From contig NZ_BOMH01000039.1 in assembly GCF_016862095.1 (NCBI RefSeq), forward strand, positions 124,001 to 188,000: a stretch of 64,000 bases of DNA. The letters run 5' to 3'. Under the pieces are notes generated by a model. The model saw nothing but the letters and a program-made list of their open reading frames with translations. It made no database searches and was not told the DNA's origin. Source of the stretch: Actinoplanes cyaneus. Its GTDB lineage: Bacteria; Actinomycetota; Actinomycetes; Mycobacteriales; Micromonosporaceae. A program made the translations under genes and the position numbers. This document shows, piece after piece, positions 40,614-48,380 of the stretch (within the stretch, counting starts at the first letter, position 1; the number at the start of each line of letters is the position of its first letter).

Positions 40614-40666
40614 CTGGTCCTCATGGTCGTTATGAGGCACGAATAGCGACCATGAGGACCAGCCGG
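40610..40666. repeat. Dispersed GGCTGG/CCAGCC hairpin, copy D
   Basis: CCGGCTGGTCCTCATGGTCG pairs perfectly with CGACCATGAGGACCAGCCGG. The pairing extends inward to about 24 bp through a G-U pair, with loop GAGGCACGA. The loop core TATGAGGCACGAA is shared with copy E. Confidence 0.9.
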
Positions 40667-40853
40667 AGGGGCGACCCGCGTCGCTACCTGGAGCGGGCCG
40701 CCAGGCGGCGCCCCGGCCGGTCCGCAAGCTCTTGTGCAGTTCCCGGCGCAGCGCGTCGGCTCCCGGCGCAGCGCGTCGCCCCCGAAGGCGGGAACCGCCG
40801 ATGGGCTGGGCGGGTCAGGCATGGGCGGGGTCCGAGCGGGGCACGATGGAGCC

Positions 40854-41792
40854 ATGCCGGAAGGGGACACCGTGTGGAACACCGCTCGCGTCGTCGAGCG
40901 GGCGCTGACCGGACAGGTGCTGACCGGATCCGACTTCCGCGTGCCGCGACTCGCCACGGCGGACCTCAGCGGCTGGACGGTGGCCGAGTCCGCGAGCCGC
41001 GGGAAGCATCTGCTGCTCCGGCTGACCCGGGACGGCGAGGAGCCGCTCACCCTGCATTCGCACCTGCGCATGGAGGGCGCCTGGCGGACCTACGCGCCGG
41101 GCGAACGGTGGACCGGGCGCCCCGCGCACCTGATCCGGGTCGTTCTGCGGAGCGCGCGGGCGGTCGCGGTCGGCTACCACCTGCACGACCTGGAACTGGT
41201 GCCGACGGCCGAGGAGAAACGCCTGGTCGGGCATCTCGGGCCGGACCTGCTGGGGCCGGACTGGGATCCGGCCGAGGCCGCGCGGCGGATCGGGGCGCAA
41301 CCGGAGGCCACGATCGCCGAGGCGTTGCTCGACCAGCGGAATCTGGCCGGGGTGGGAAACCTCTACAAGGCCGAGACGCTGTTCCTGCGCGGGTTGTGGC
41401 CGTGGACGCGGGTGGCCGCGGTCGCCGACCTCACCGGCACCGTGGAACTGGCCCAGCGGCTGGTGGCGTCGAATCGCGGGCGTTGGACGCAGACCACCAC
41501 GGGATCGCTGCGACGCGGAGAGACGAGCTACGTGTACGGGCGGCGGGCGCAACCGTGCCGGCGCTGCGGCACGGCGATTCAGAAGGCCGAAAGCTCGCCG
41601 CTGCTCACGAGCCGGCAGACCACCCAGCAGGCGGGACGACGGCCGCCGGGTGGAACGGCCGGACGTGCCGGCGGGAACGCCGCACTCTCAAGAACGGCGG
41701 GCCGGATCGGGGAGAAGGCCGAACTCGAGGACCGCATCACCTACTGGTGCCCGCGCTGCCAGCCGGAGCCTGCCGCGGCGGCCCGGACGTGA
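40854..41792 (+). CDS. nei: Endonuclease VIII-like DNA glycosylase (Nei/Fpg family)
   Basis: It removes oxidised bases and cleaves the AP site. The catalytic P2 and E3 follow the start Met (MPEGDTVW). The beta-clamp lysine lies in RGKHLLLRL. H2TH residues follow (AEALLDQRNLAGVGNLYKAE). The zinc finger reads CRRCGTAI, then YWCPRC. An insertion of about 40 residues rich in Gly/Arg/Thr separates the two cysteine pairs. The 312 residues start at ATG 40854, whose position is fixed by the need for P2. Its last 56 bases overlap the convergent pspM gene. Confidence 0.9.
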   Translation: MPEGDTVWNTARVVERALTGQVLTGSDFRVPRLATADLSGWTVAESASRGKHLLLRLTRDGEEPLTLHSHLRMEGAWRTYAPGERWTGRPAHLIRVVLRSARAVAVGYHLHDLELVPTAEEKRLVGHLGPDLLGPDWDPAEAARRIGAQPEATIAEALLDQRNLAGVGNLYKAETLFLRGLWPWTRVAAVADLTGTVELAQRLVASNRGRWTQTTTGSLRRGETSYVYGRRAQPCRRCGTAIQKAESSPLLTSRQTTQQAGRRPPGGTAGRAGGNAALSRTAGRIGEKAELEDRITYWCPRCQPEPAAAART

Positions 41793-42534
41793 ACCGCGCC
41801 GTCCGATCACGCAACTCGGCCAGGCCCTCGGCGATCCCGCGCAGCCGCTCAGCGGCCTCGACCAGCCCGAAGTAGGCGGGATGCCGGCTGTCCGCAACCG
41901 GGTGCCCGTCCTCGGCGACGTAGCTCGCGGCCGCCGCCACCAGCCCCTCGAAGGCCTCCACACCCTCGACGAACTGCTCGGCCAGCGCGGCATGTGACTG
42001 CTCCAGCCGCTGGTCGGGCTGCCCGAGCGGGATGGCCCGCTCGACACTGGCCACCCGCCGGCCGAGGTCGCGCAGCCACTGCTCGGCGGTCGCCGCCTCC
42101 AGCGCGGCGGTCTCGCCGGCACCGTCGAGCCGGCCGGCCAGGCCGAGCATGGTGGCCGAGGCCCGGTCGAGCCGGTCCCACGCCCCCGCGATCGCCGAGC
42201 CGCGCAGGGCATACCGGTTCTTCTGGCGGCGGACCTCGTGCAGCACCGTCCGGCCGACCTCGGAACGCTCCAGGGCGGCGGCGAACCGCGGGCCGGGCAG
42301 AGCGGGCTCCGGTGCGGGCCGCGCCCCCAGCTCGCGGTAGTCGCGCCACCGCCAACGGGCCAGGACCACCGAGGCACCCGCCCCGGCGGCCCAGGCCGCG
42401 TCCGCGATCCCGATGCCGGAATACGGAACGAGGACGGCAGCCGCCGCGGTCAGCCCGCCGCCCAGCACGCTCCACCGGCGGGCCGCTCCACGGAGCCGCT
42501 TCAGCCGGCGGAAATACTTACCGCGCTCGTCCAT
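41737..42534 (-). CDS. pspM: Phage-shock envelope-stress protein PspM
   Basis: An actinobacterial partner of PspA, equivalent by position to the gene after pspA in Mycobacterium. The 265 residues have a basic N-terminus (MDERGKYFRRLKRLRGAARR), two adjacent hydrophobic segments at about 22-60, and a largely helical cytoplasmic remainder. ATG 42534 has AGGG about seven bases upstream. It lies 16 bases after pspA in the clgR-pspA-pspM group. The name rests on gene order and architecture. The 3' end overlaps nei. Confidence 0.8.
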   Translation of the reverse strand: MDERGKYFRRLKRLRGAARRWSVLGGGLTAAAAVLVPYSGIGIADAAWAAGAGASVVLARWRWRDYRELGARPAPEPALPGPRFAAALERSEVGRTVLHEVRRQKNRYALRGSAIAGAWDRLDRASATMLGLAGRLDGAGETAALEAATAEQWLRDLGRRVASVERAIPLGQPDQRLEQSHAALAEQFVEGVEAFEGLVAAAASYVAEDGHPVADSRHPAYFGLVEAAERLRGIAEGLAELRDRTARFTSGPPRQAPAGSAGTSR

Positions 42535-42550
42535 GACGATGCCCTGCCGA

Positions 42551-43420
42551 TCAGCCGGCGGCGGTGGTGTCGCCGCGCTTCTGGTTCATGCTGGCGCGCA
42601 GCTCGTCGAGCCGTGCGACCCCGGCCGCGTCGGCGGCCGTGGTGGTGCTGTCCTGCTGCTGGCCGACGGCGGGCTGCGCCGCGGCGCCACCCAGCTTCTC
42701 CCCCGCCATGCTGGCCCGGATCTGCTCCAGCCGGGACGAGCCGGCCAGGTCCAGGCTGGACTTCTGCACCTCGAGCATGCGCCCCTCGACCGAGTTGGAG
42801 GCCAGCTCGGCCCGGCCCATCGCGTTCGCGTAGCGCTGCTCGATCTTGTCGCGCACCTGGTCCAGCGACGGGGTGTTGCCCGGCGCGGCGAGCTGCGACA
42901 TCGACTCCAGAGACTTGGCCACGGTCTCCTGCATCTTGGCCTGCTCCAGCTGGCTGAGCAGACGGGAACGCTCGGCGATGCGCTGCTGGAGCACCATCGC
43001 GTTGTTCTCGACCGCCTTGCGCGCCTGGCCGGCGGCGGCGAGCGCCTGGTCGTGGAGGGTCTTCAGATCCTCCATCGACTGCTCGCCGGAGACCAGCTGG
43101 GTGGCGAGCGTCTGCGCGGTCTGCTCATACTTCCCGGCCTCGGCCTCGTCGCCGGCGGCGCGGGCCCGGTCGGCCAGCACGAGCGCCTGACGGGCCATGC
43201 CCTGCAGCTTCTCGACCTCGGACATCTGCCGGGACAGCTTCATCTCGAGCTGCCGCTGGTTGCCGATGACGGCGGCAGCCTGCTGAACGAGAGCCTGGTG
43301 CTGTCGCTGGGCGTCCTCGATGGCCTGCTGGATCTGCACCTTCGGGTCGGCGTACTCGTCGATCTTCGCGCCGAAGAGCGCCATCATGTAATGCCAGCCC
43401 TTGACGAACGGGTTCGCCAT
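42551..43420 (-). CDS. pspA: Phage-shock protein PspA (PspA/IM30, ESCRT-III-like)
   Basis: It binds stressed inner membrane and forms oligomeric scaffolds. The 289 residues start MANPFVKGWHYMMALFG, the amphipathic helix region. The long helical hairpin follows (ADPKVQIQQAIEDAQRQHQALVQQ and so on), extending to about 220. A Gln/Ala/Thr-rich C-terminal tail ends in a short helix resembling an earlier segment (RLEQIRASM and RLDELRASM). It is upstream of pspM and 425 bases downstream of clgR. Confidence 0.93.
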   Translation of the reverse strand: MANPFVKGWHYMMALFGAKIDEYADPKVQIQQAIEDAQRQHQALVQQAAAVIGNQRQLEMKLSRQMSEVEKLQGMARQALVLADRARAAGDEAEAGKYEQTAQTLATQLVSGEQSMEDLKTLHDQALAAAGQARKAVENNAMVLQQRIAERSRLLSQLEQAKMQETVAKSLESMSQLAAPGNTPSLDQVRDKIEQRYANAMGRAELASNSVEGRMLEVQKSSLDLAGSSRLEQIRASMAGEKLGGAAAQPAVGQQQDSTTTAADAAGVARLDELRASMNQKRGDTTAAG

Positions 43421-43845
43421 CTCGCGGTATCCCCTCAGTGTCGCTCGGTCGGTGGCGTCTTGGCCGAGACGGGGTCTCGTCGCAGACGCGAAACCATCGT
43501 GTCAGCCCGGCGCCAGCGGCGTCACGTGACCTACGGGGGATCTCAGGGTCACCCCTAGCGACGAGCTTGCCCACGAGGCTACGCCCCTGAGGGGTCGCTT
43601 GCGAGACGCGAGCGGCCCACCGGCCGCGGCCCGCGACGGCCGGTCCGGCCGGGAGACGCGTTCACAGACCACAAGAGGCCCGCCGGGAGACGCGCCACGG
43701 ACCGCAAGAAGCCCAGCGGAGGACGCAATCCATGGAGTGCGAGAGGCAACACAAGGCACCGACGAGAGAGGCGCCCATGGACAGCAAGAGGCCCGGAACG
43801 GCCCCGCTCGGGGTCGCTCTCGGGCCTTGACGAACTCGGGCGGAG
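43421..43845. other. Gap between clgR and pspA with repeats and a hairpin
   Basis: No gene is visible in these 425 bases. A degenerate repeat of about 45 bp (GGGAGACGCG and then GACCGCAAGAGGCCC) covers about 43600-43790, and a hairpin follows clgR. A separate pspA promoter must lie near 43430-43560 if the hairpin stops clgR transcripts. Confidence 0.6.
43789..43827 (-). terminator. Hairpin after clgR
   Basis: AGGCCCG (43789-43795) pairs with CGGGCCT (43821-43827), with an inner CCCCG/CGGGG pairing. It lies 19 bases beyond the clgR stop. Confidence 0.55.
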
Positions 43846-44244
43846 CTATGCCGCGTAGACCACGTCGCGCTTCTTGTTGCGGGTCGCGTGCAGGGTCGCC
43901 TTCAGCGGGGACTCCTGGCGCACCGAGACCGACACCCTGCCGTCCGTCGCGACCTGGCGCGTGGCCTCGGCGGTCTTGTCGTCGACCGGGACGAGCACGC
44001 CCTCCATGTTCTCCGCCAGGGACAGCGTGCTGCTGACCTCGCTGAGAAGCTCGGAGAGACGGGCGCCGAGCGCGTCGCAGATGGCCGCGAGCAGCTCGCT
44101 GGAGGCCTCTTTCTGGCCTCGCTCGATCTCGGACAGATAGCCCAGACTGACGTTCGCGGCGGTCGACACCTCGCGCAGCGTGCGGTGCTGTCCCTGCCGG
44201 CGCGCACGAAGTGCGTCGCCGATAACCCGGCGTAGCAGGACCAT
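43846..44244 (-). CDS. clgR: Transcriptional regulator ClgR
   Basis: A Cro/C1-type helix-turn-helix activator of clp protease and psp genes in actinobacteria. The 132 residues have the HTH at about 8-65 (HRTLREVSTAANVSLGYLSEIERG, KEASSELLAAICDALG). The protein ends VVYAA; ClgR is known to be degraded by Clp protease through an Ala-Ala C-terminus, so this is a plausible degron. ATG 44244 follows AGGAGGAGG. An ECF-sigma-like promoter lies upstream. Confidence 0.93.
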   Translation of the reverse strand: MVLLRRVIGDALRARRQGQHRTLREVSTAANVSLGYLSEIERGQKEASSELLAAICDALGARLSELLSEVSSTLSLAENMEGVLVPVDDKTAEATRQVATDGRVSVSVRQESPLKATLHATRNKKRDVVYAA

Positions 44245-44373
44245 GGCACCTCCTCCTGCGGGCGGCGCCACCGGCAACACGCCGGAGGCTTCCCGCAACC
44301 GTACCCGCCGCGAGCGACGGCGACATCCCGCCCCGCCGAATTCCTCGGCGGGCCCGCCCGCGGCACATTCGGA

Positions 44374-44401
44374 CAACCGCCGCGGTATCGGCGATATTCC
44401 C
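44374..44401 (-). promoter_or_regulatory. Candidate ECF-sigma (SigE-like) promoter of clgR
   Basis: On the minus strand GGGAAT (44401-44396) is followed after 18 bases by GTTG (44377-44374). It resembles the GGAAC-N-GTT form of stress ECF promoters, known upstream of clgR-psp in mycobacteria. The predicted leader is about 120 bases. Confidence 0.45.
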
Positions 44402-44404
44402 AGG

Positions 44405-44896
44405 TCAGACCTGGACCGGTGTGGTACGGAGAATGTCGGTGAGCAATTGCAGGACGGCCGTCACACTTTCGGTGCGGACTTCGGCCCTGTTACCGGGCAG
44501 TTTCAACTCGCTCACCCTGGTGCCGGTGGGTCCGGCGACCGCGACGTAGACGAGCCCGACCGGTTTGCCGTCCTGCGGTTCGGGGCCGGCGACACCGGTG
44601 GTGGCCAGGCCCCAGTCCGCGCCGCAGCGCTCCCGGGCGCCCTCCGCCAGTTTCGCCGCCACGTCCGGGTCGACCGGGCCGCGCTCCTCCAGCAGATCCG
44701 CCGGCACGCCGGCAAGCGTCCCCTTGAGCTCGGTGGCGTAGACCACGAAACCACCGCGGTAGACCGAGCTCACCCCGGGAATCTCCACGATGGTCGCGGC
44801 CACCAGTCCCCCGGTGAGCGACTCCGCGGTCGCCAGGGTCTCCCGGCGCTCCACCAGCACATGGACAGCCGCAGCGGCGGCCACCGCCATCTCCAT
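44405..44896 (-). CDS. cinA: CinA C-terminal-domain protein (nicotinamide-nucleotide amidohydrolase)
   Basis: The 163-residue stand-alone PncC/CinA-C domain deamidates nicotinamide mononucleotide in NAD salvage. It has ETLATAESLTGGLVAATI, GGFVVYATELKGTLAGV, and GLATTGVAGPEPQDGKPVGLVYVAV. There is no N-terminal MoaB-like (COMPCYD) domain. ATG 44896 has GAGGAG four bases upstream. It lies 29 bases after pgsA on the same strand, probably one operon with rimO-pgsA. Confidence 0.92.
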   Translation of the reverse strand: MEMAVAAAAAVHVLVERRETLATAESLTGGLVAATIVEIPGVSSVYRGGFVVYATELKGTLAGVPADLLEERGPVDPDVAAKLAEGARERCGADWGLATTGVAGPEPQDGKPVGLVYVAVAGPTGTRVSELKLPGNRAEVRTESVTAVLQLLTDILRTTPVQV

Positions 44897-44925
44897 CGGA
44901 CTCCTCGACAACTCTCGCTGACACC

Positions 44926-45516
44926 TCAGGCGCGGACACCTCGCCGCAGCCGCAGCGCCTCGATCACGTAATCCACGCCGGTGACCAGCGTCACGACCAG
45001 AGCCGCGTACATCACCCAGGCGCCGACCGCGTCGAAAGGCTCGGGCACGGGCCACAGATACCAGGCGATCGCGAGGGTCTGCAGCCCCGTCTTGAGCTTG
45101 CCACCCCGGGAAGCCGGGATCACCCCATACCGGATCACCCAGAAACGCAGCGCGGTGATCCCCCACTCGCGGATCAGGATCGCGAGCGTGATCCACCAGG
45201 GCAGCACGTCGTACGCGGAGAGCAGGACGAGCGCGGTGCCGGTCAGCGCCTTGTCCGCGATCGGGTCGGCGATCTTGCCGAACGAGGTGATTAGGTGCCA
45301 CTTGCGGGCGATCCAGCCGTCGACGAAGTCGGTCGCCGAGGCCACGCAGAACGCCAGACAGGCACCGACCCGCCAGTCGTGGTCGGTCATCTGCGAGGTG
45401 ACCACCATGGCGAGGAAGACCGGGACGAGGACGAGCCGGAGAACGGTGAGCGCGTTGGCCGCGTTGTAGAGCGACACCACACGTGGTGCGGCCACCGGAA
45501 CCGGCTCGTCGGTCAC
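44926..45516 (-). CDS. pgsA: CDP-diacylglycerol-glycerol-3-phosphate 3-phosphatidyltransferase
   Basis: An integral membrane enzyme that makes phosphatidylglycerol phosphate. The 196 residues contain the CDP-alcohol phosphotransferase signature DFVDGWIARKW-x8-GKIADPIADKA, with all four aspartates. Four to five further membrane helices follow. The GTG start overlaps the rimO stop by four bases (GTGA), so it is translationally coupled. Actinobacteria often have a second, phosphatidylinositol-phosphate-type homologue; the PgsA assignment here rests on context with rimO and cinA. Confidence 0.88.
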   Translation of the reverse strand: MTDEPVPVAAPRVVSLYNAANALTVLRLVLVPVFLAMVVTSQMTDHDWRVGACLAFCVASATDFVDGWIARKWHLITSFGKIADPIADKALTGTALVLLSAYDVLPWWITLAILIREWGITALRFWVIRYGVIPASRGGKLKTGLQTLAIAWYLWPVPEPFDAVGAWVMYAALVVTLVTGVDYVIEALRLRRGVRA

Positions 45517-46970
45517 CGGTCGACCTGCGCCGCGGAGATCATCTCGGTGGGCACGGCGATCAGGTCGACACCCTCGGTGCCGGTGACCCGCGCGCGGACC
45601 AGGTCGCCCGGGCGCAGCGCGGCCACGTCGACGCCCTGCTCGCCGGCGACCAGCGTGGTGGAGCCGTCGACCTCGGGCGCCTGGTGCTCGGCACGGCCCT
45701 CGATCTCGCCGTCGTCGATCGTGTCGACCAACACCTCGACGATGCTGCCGAGCCGGTCCTCGGCGCGCTGGGCGCAGAGCTCCTCGGCCAGGGCGACGAT
45801 CTTGTCGTACCGCCGCTTGATCGTTTCCGGACGGACCTTGCCCGGCAGGTTCGCGGCCTCGGTGCCGTCCTCGTCGCTGTAGTCGAAGATGCCGATCGCG
45901 TCGAGCCGGGCCTCGGTCAGGAAACGGGCCAGCTCCTCCACGTCCTGCCGGGTCTCGCCGGGGAAACCGACGATGAAGTTGCTCCGGGCGCCGGCCTCGG
46001 GCGACAGCTTGCGGGCCGAGTCGAGCAGCTCCAGGAAACGCTCGGTGGAGCCGAAACGGCGCATCCGCCGCAGCACCGGCTCGCTGGAGTGCTGGAAACT
46101 CAGGTCGAAGTAGGCCGCGACGCCGGGCGTGTTCGCGATCGCCTCGACCAGGCCGGGACGGGTCTCGGCGGGCTGCAGGTAGCTCGCGCGCACCCGGACG
46201 ATGCCGTCGACCGCTGCCAGCTGCGGCAACAGTTTCTCCAGCAGCCGGGGATCACCCAGATCCTTCCCGTACGACGTCGAGTTCTCACTCACCAGCACCA
46301 GCTCGCGCACGCCGGTCCCGGCCAGCCACTCCGCCTCGGCGAGCAGCTCCTGCGGGTCACGGGAGACGAACGCGCCCCGGAACGCCGGAATGGCACAGAA
46401 CGCGCAGCGCCGGTCACAGCCGCTGGCCAGTTTGAGGGACGCGACCGGGCCGGAGTCGAGCCGCCGGCGCAGCACCTTGCGCAGGTGGGCGGGGGTGTGC
46501 TCGTCGACCGTGGCGTGCCCGGGCACCACGACCTTGGCGGCGTGCCGCTGGACCGGGGTGATCGGGAGCAGCTCGCGCCTGTCCCGCGGGGTGTGCGCGT
46601 CGAACTTCTCCCCGGCCAGCACGCCGTCGAGCCGCGTCGCGATGTCGGTGTAGTCGTCGAAGCCGAGCACCGCGTCGGCCTCGGGCAGGTTCTCCGCGAG
46701 CTCCTTGCCATACCGCTCGGCCATGCACCCGGCGGCGACGACCTTGGCGCCGGTGTCGGACGCGGCGAGCAGGGTGTCGATGGAGTCCTGTTTGGCCTTC
46801 TCCACGAAGCCGCAGGTGTTGACGAGCACCACGTCCGCTTTTGCCGCGTCGGTGCCCACCTCCCAGCCCTCGGCGTCGAGGCGGGCGGCGAGCTCTTCCG
46901 AGTCGACCTCGTTACGGGCACAGCCCAGCGTGAGGAGCGCGACACGGCGAGAAGGAGGAGTTACAGACAC
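45513..46970 (-). CDS. rimO: Ribosomal protein S12 methylthiotransferase RimO
   Basis: A radical-SAM enzyme that methylthiolates an Asp of ribosomal protein S12. The 485 residues have the three UPF0004 cysteines (C17, C53, C82), the radical-SAM CxxxCxxC at C185, C189 and C192 (GCDRRCAFC), and a C-terminal TRAM domain. FDLSFQHSSEPVLRRMRRFG matches RimO, distinguishing it from MiaB at 13570. The start is a GTG without a clear ribosome site. First of rimO-pgsA-cinA. Confidence 0.95.
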   Translation of the reverse strand: MSVTPPSRRVALLTLGCARNEVDSEELAARLDAEGWEVGTDAAKADVVLVNTCGFVEKAKQDSIDTLLAASDTGAKVVAAGCMAERYGKELAENLPEADAVLGFDDYTDIATRLDGVLAGEKFDAHTPRDRRELLPITPVQRHAAKVVVPGHATVDEHTPAHLRKVLRRRLDSGPVASLKLASGCDRRCAFCAIPAFRGAFVSRDPQELLAEAEWLAGTGVRELVLVSENSTSYGKDLGDPRLLEKLLPQLAAVDGIVRVRASYLQPAETRPGLVEAIANTPGVAAYFDLSFQHSSEPVLRRMRRFGSTERFLELLDSARKLSPEAGARSNFIVGFPGETRQDVEELARFLTEARLDAIGIFDYSDEDGTEAANLPGKVRPETIKRRYDKIVALAEELCAQRAEDRLGSIVEVLVDTIDDGEIEGRAEHQAPEVDGSTTLVAGEQGVDVAALRPGDLVRARVTGTEGVDLIAVPTEMISAAQVDR

Positions 46971-47039
46971 CCGGCAAGGTTACCGGGCCGCCGGCGGTTG
47001 CCCGTCCCCCGGACAGCCAAGCTCTAGCGCCAAGTCACG

Positions 47040-47052
47040 TTGACAATACGAT
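47040..47052 (+). promoter_or_regulatory. TTGACA-A-TACGAT: -10 and probable operator of the HTH regulator
   Basis: TACGAT lies six bases before the GTG at 47059, a leaderless -10. It is fused to TTGACA one base upstream, too close to be a -35. The same composite recurs before the next gene. Confidence 0.5.
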
Positions 47053-47058
47053 TGCGGG

Positions 47059-47721
47059 GTGACGACTTCCGAAGACCTCGACGACCTCGACGCCCTGACC
47101 AGTCTGGCCGACCGGGTACGGCGCCAGGCGTACCGGGTGGTGGCCGGCGGCACCGGGCCGGTCGGGCGCGACGAGGTGGCCGAGGCGCTGGGCGTCGGCC
47201 GGACGCTCGCCGCGTTCCACCTGGACAAGCTCGTCGCGGCCGGGCTGCTGGAGACGTCGTACGCGCGGAGGTCGGGAAAGACCGGGCCGGGGGCCGGGCG
47301 TCCGGCGAAGCTCTACCGGGTCGCCGCGGCCGAGCACACCGTGAGCGTGCCGCCGCGGGCCTACCGGACCGCGGCCGAGTTGCTCGCCGAGGCCCTCGAG
47401 GAGGCCGGTGCGGAGAACGTGCTGAACACGGTGGCTCGGCGGCACGGCCGGCGGGTGGCCGGCGCCGCTGACGACGTGGTCGAGTTGCTGACCGGGCAGG
47501 GCTACGCGCCGGCGGCGGACGGGCCGGGGCGCATCGAGCTGCGGAACTGCCCCTTCCACCGGCTGGCCGAGCACTTCCCGCCGGTGATCTGCGGGATGAA
47601 CCTGGCGATGGTCGACGGGCTGCTGGCCGGCGCCGGGCTCGACGGGGACTGGGAGGCCCGGATGGACGCCGCGCCGGGCCGGTGCTGCGTGTCGCTCGCT
47701 TCTAAAAAGCAAACCGATTGA
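47059..47721 (+). CDS. Helix-turn-helix regulator with C-terminal Cys cluster (SufR-like)
   Basis: The 220-residue protein has an N-terminal winged helix (about 12-75, RDEVAEALGVGRTLAAFHLDKLVAAGLLE). A helical middle and a C-terminal Cys set follow: C in RNCPFH, 13 residues, C in VICGMN, then CC near the end. This resembles SufR-type Fe-S repressors, so an Fe-S or redox-sensing role is likely but not proven. It is followed by a DUF3291 gene in the same direction. Both are preceded by the same TTGACANTANNNT motif, suggesting autoregulation. Confidence 0.8.
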   Translation: MTTSEDLDDLDALTSLADRVRRQAYRVVAGGTGPVGRDEVAEALGVGRTLAAFHLDKLVAAGLLETSYARRSGKTGPGAGRPAKLYRVAAAEHTVSVPPRAYRTAAELLAEALEEAGAENVLNTVARRHGRRVAGAADDVVELLTGQGYAPAADGPGRIELRNCPFHRLAEHFPPVICGMNLAMVDGLLAGAGLDGDWEARMDAAPGRCCVSLASKKQTD

Positions 47722-47730
47722 CATTAGAGT
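47718..47730 (+). promoter_or_regulatory. TTGACA-T-TAGAGT: second copy of the composite motif
   Basis: It overlaps the end of the regulator gene and lies 23 bases before the DUF3291 start. The spacing between TTGACA and TANNNT is the same as at 47040. Confidence 0.45.
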
Positions 47731-47753
47731 ACGGGGCTGGTCTGCTGGACGAC

Positions 47754-48212
47754 ATGACCGACTTCCACCTGGCCCAGATCAACACCGCCCGGCTCCGAGC
47801 CCCGCTGGAAGACCCGTCGATGGCCGGCTTCGTGGCCGGGCTCGAGCTGATGAACCAGCTCGCCGATCGTTCAGCCGGCTTCGTGTGGCGGCTGGCCGGG
47901 GAGAACGGTGACGGCACGATCGCGGCGCCCACCGACCCCCTGCGGATCTACACGCTCTCGGTCTGGGAGTCACCCGAACACCTGCGGGCGTACGCGTATC
48001 AGAGCGACCACCTGGACTATCTGCGCCGCCGCCGCGAATGGTTCCACCCGAACGGGCATCAGGCCGCGCTGGTGCTGTGGTGGCTCCCGGCCGGTCAGCG
48101 GCCGACCCTGCGCCAGGGCATCTCCCGGCTGGGCCGGCTGCGCGCCGAGGGGCCGACCGCGGACGCCTTCACCCTGCGCGACCCGTTCCCCGCCCCGGCC
48201 CCCGTCGCCTGA
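47754..48212 (+). CDS. DUF3291 protein
   Basis: The 152 residues match the DUF3291 family, a small alpha/beta protein possibly related to antibiotic-biosynthesis-type monooxygenases. It has FHLAQINTARLRAPLEDPSMAGFV, SAGFVWRLAGENGDGT, LSVWESPEHLRAYAY, and W-rich HPNGHQAALVLWWLPAG. Function is unknown. ATG 47754 gives the normal N-terminus. It lies 32 bases after the Fe-S-type regulator and may be its target. Confidence 0.85.
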   Translation: MTDFHLAQINTARLRAPLEDPSMAGFVAGLELMNQLADRSAGFVWRLAGENGDGTIAAPTDPLRIYTLSVWESPEHLRAYAYQSDHLDYLRRRREWFHPNGHQAALVLWWLPAGQRPTLRQGISRLGRLRAEGPTADAFTLRDPFPAPAPVA

Positions 48213-48266
48213 CCAACCACCCGCGACCGCCTGCCCGCACCGAGCCGCAGCGCGGCCCACGGTCCC

Positions 48267-48319
48267 GGCTGGTGCTCACGGTCGTTATGAGGCACGAACA
48301 ACGACCGTGAGCACCAGCC
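48267..48319. repeat. Dispersed GGCTGG/CCAGCC hairpin, copy E
   Basis: GGCTGGTGCTCACGGTCGTT pairs perfectly (20 bp) with AACGACCGTGAGCACCAGCC around ATGAGGCACGAAC. The loop nearly matches copy D although the stems differ by compensating changes. Confidence 0.9.
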
Positions 48320-48380
48320 AGAAGAGCGCGTCGCGCTGCTGGCGGAACCGGCGGCGGACGTCGCGTAGGTCCTTGTAACC

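Larger units (their letters stand above)
40373..40853. other. Gene-free gap with 43-bp array and hairpin
   Basis: No gene is visible in these 481 bases. They contain the 43-bp array, hairpin copy D, and a short direct repeat of CTCCCGGCGCAGCGCGTCG-like sequence near 40743-40783. Confidence 0.75.

Noticed and set aside
40404..40666. A CRISPR array at the 43-bp periodic block
   Set aside because: The whole 43-bp unit is repeated with drift. There are no unique spacers between constant repeats and no cas genes nearby.
43599..44036. Plus-strand open frame through the repeats between pspA and clgR
   Set aside because: It is made of the degenerate repeats and then runs antisense through clgR.
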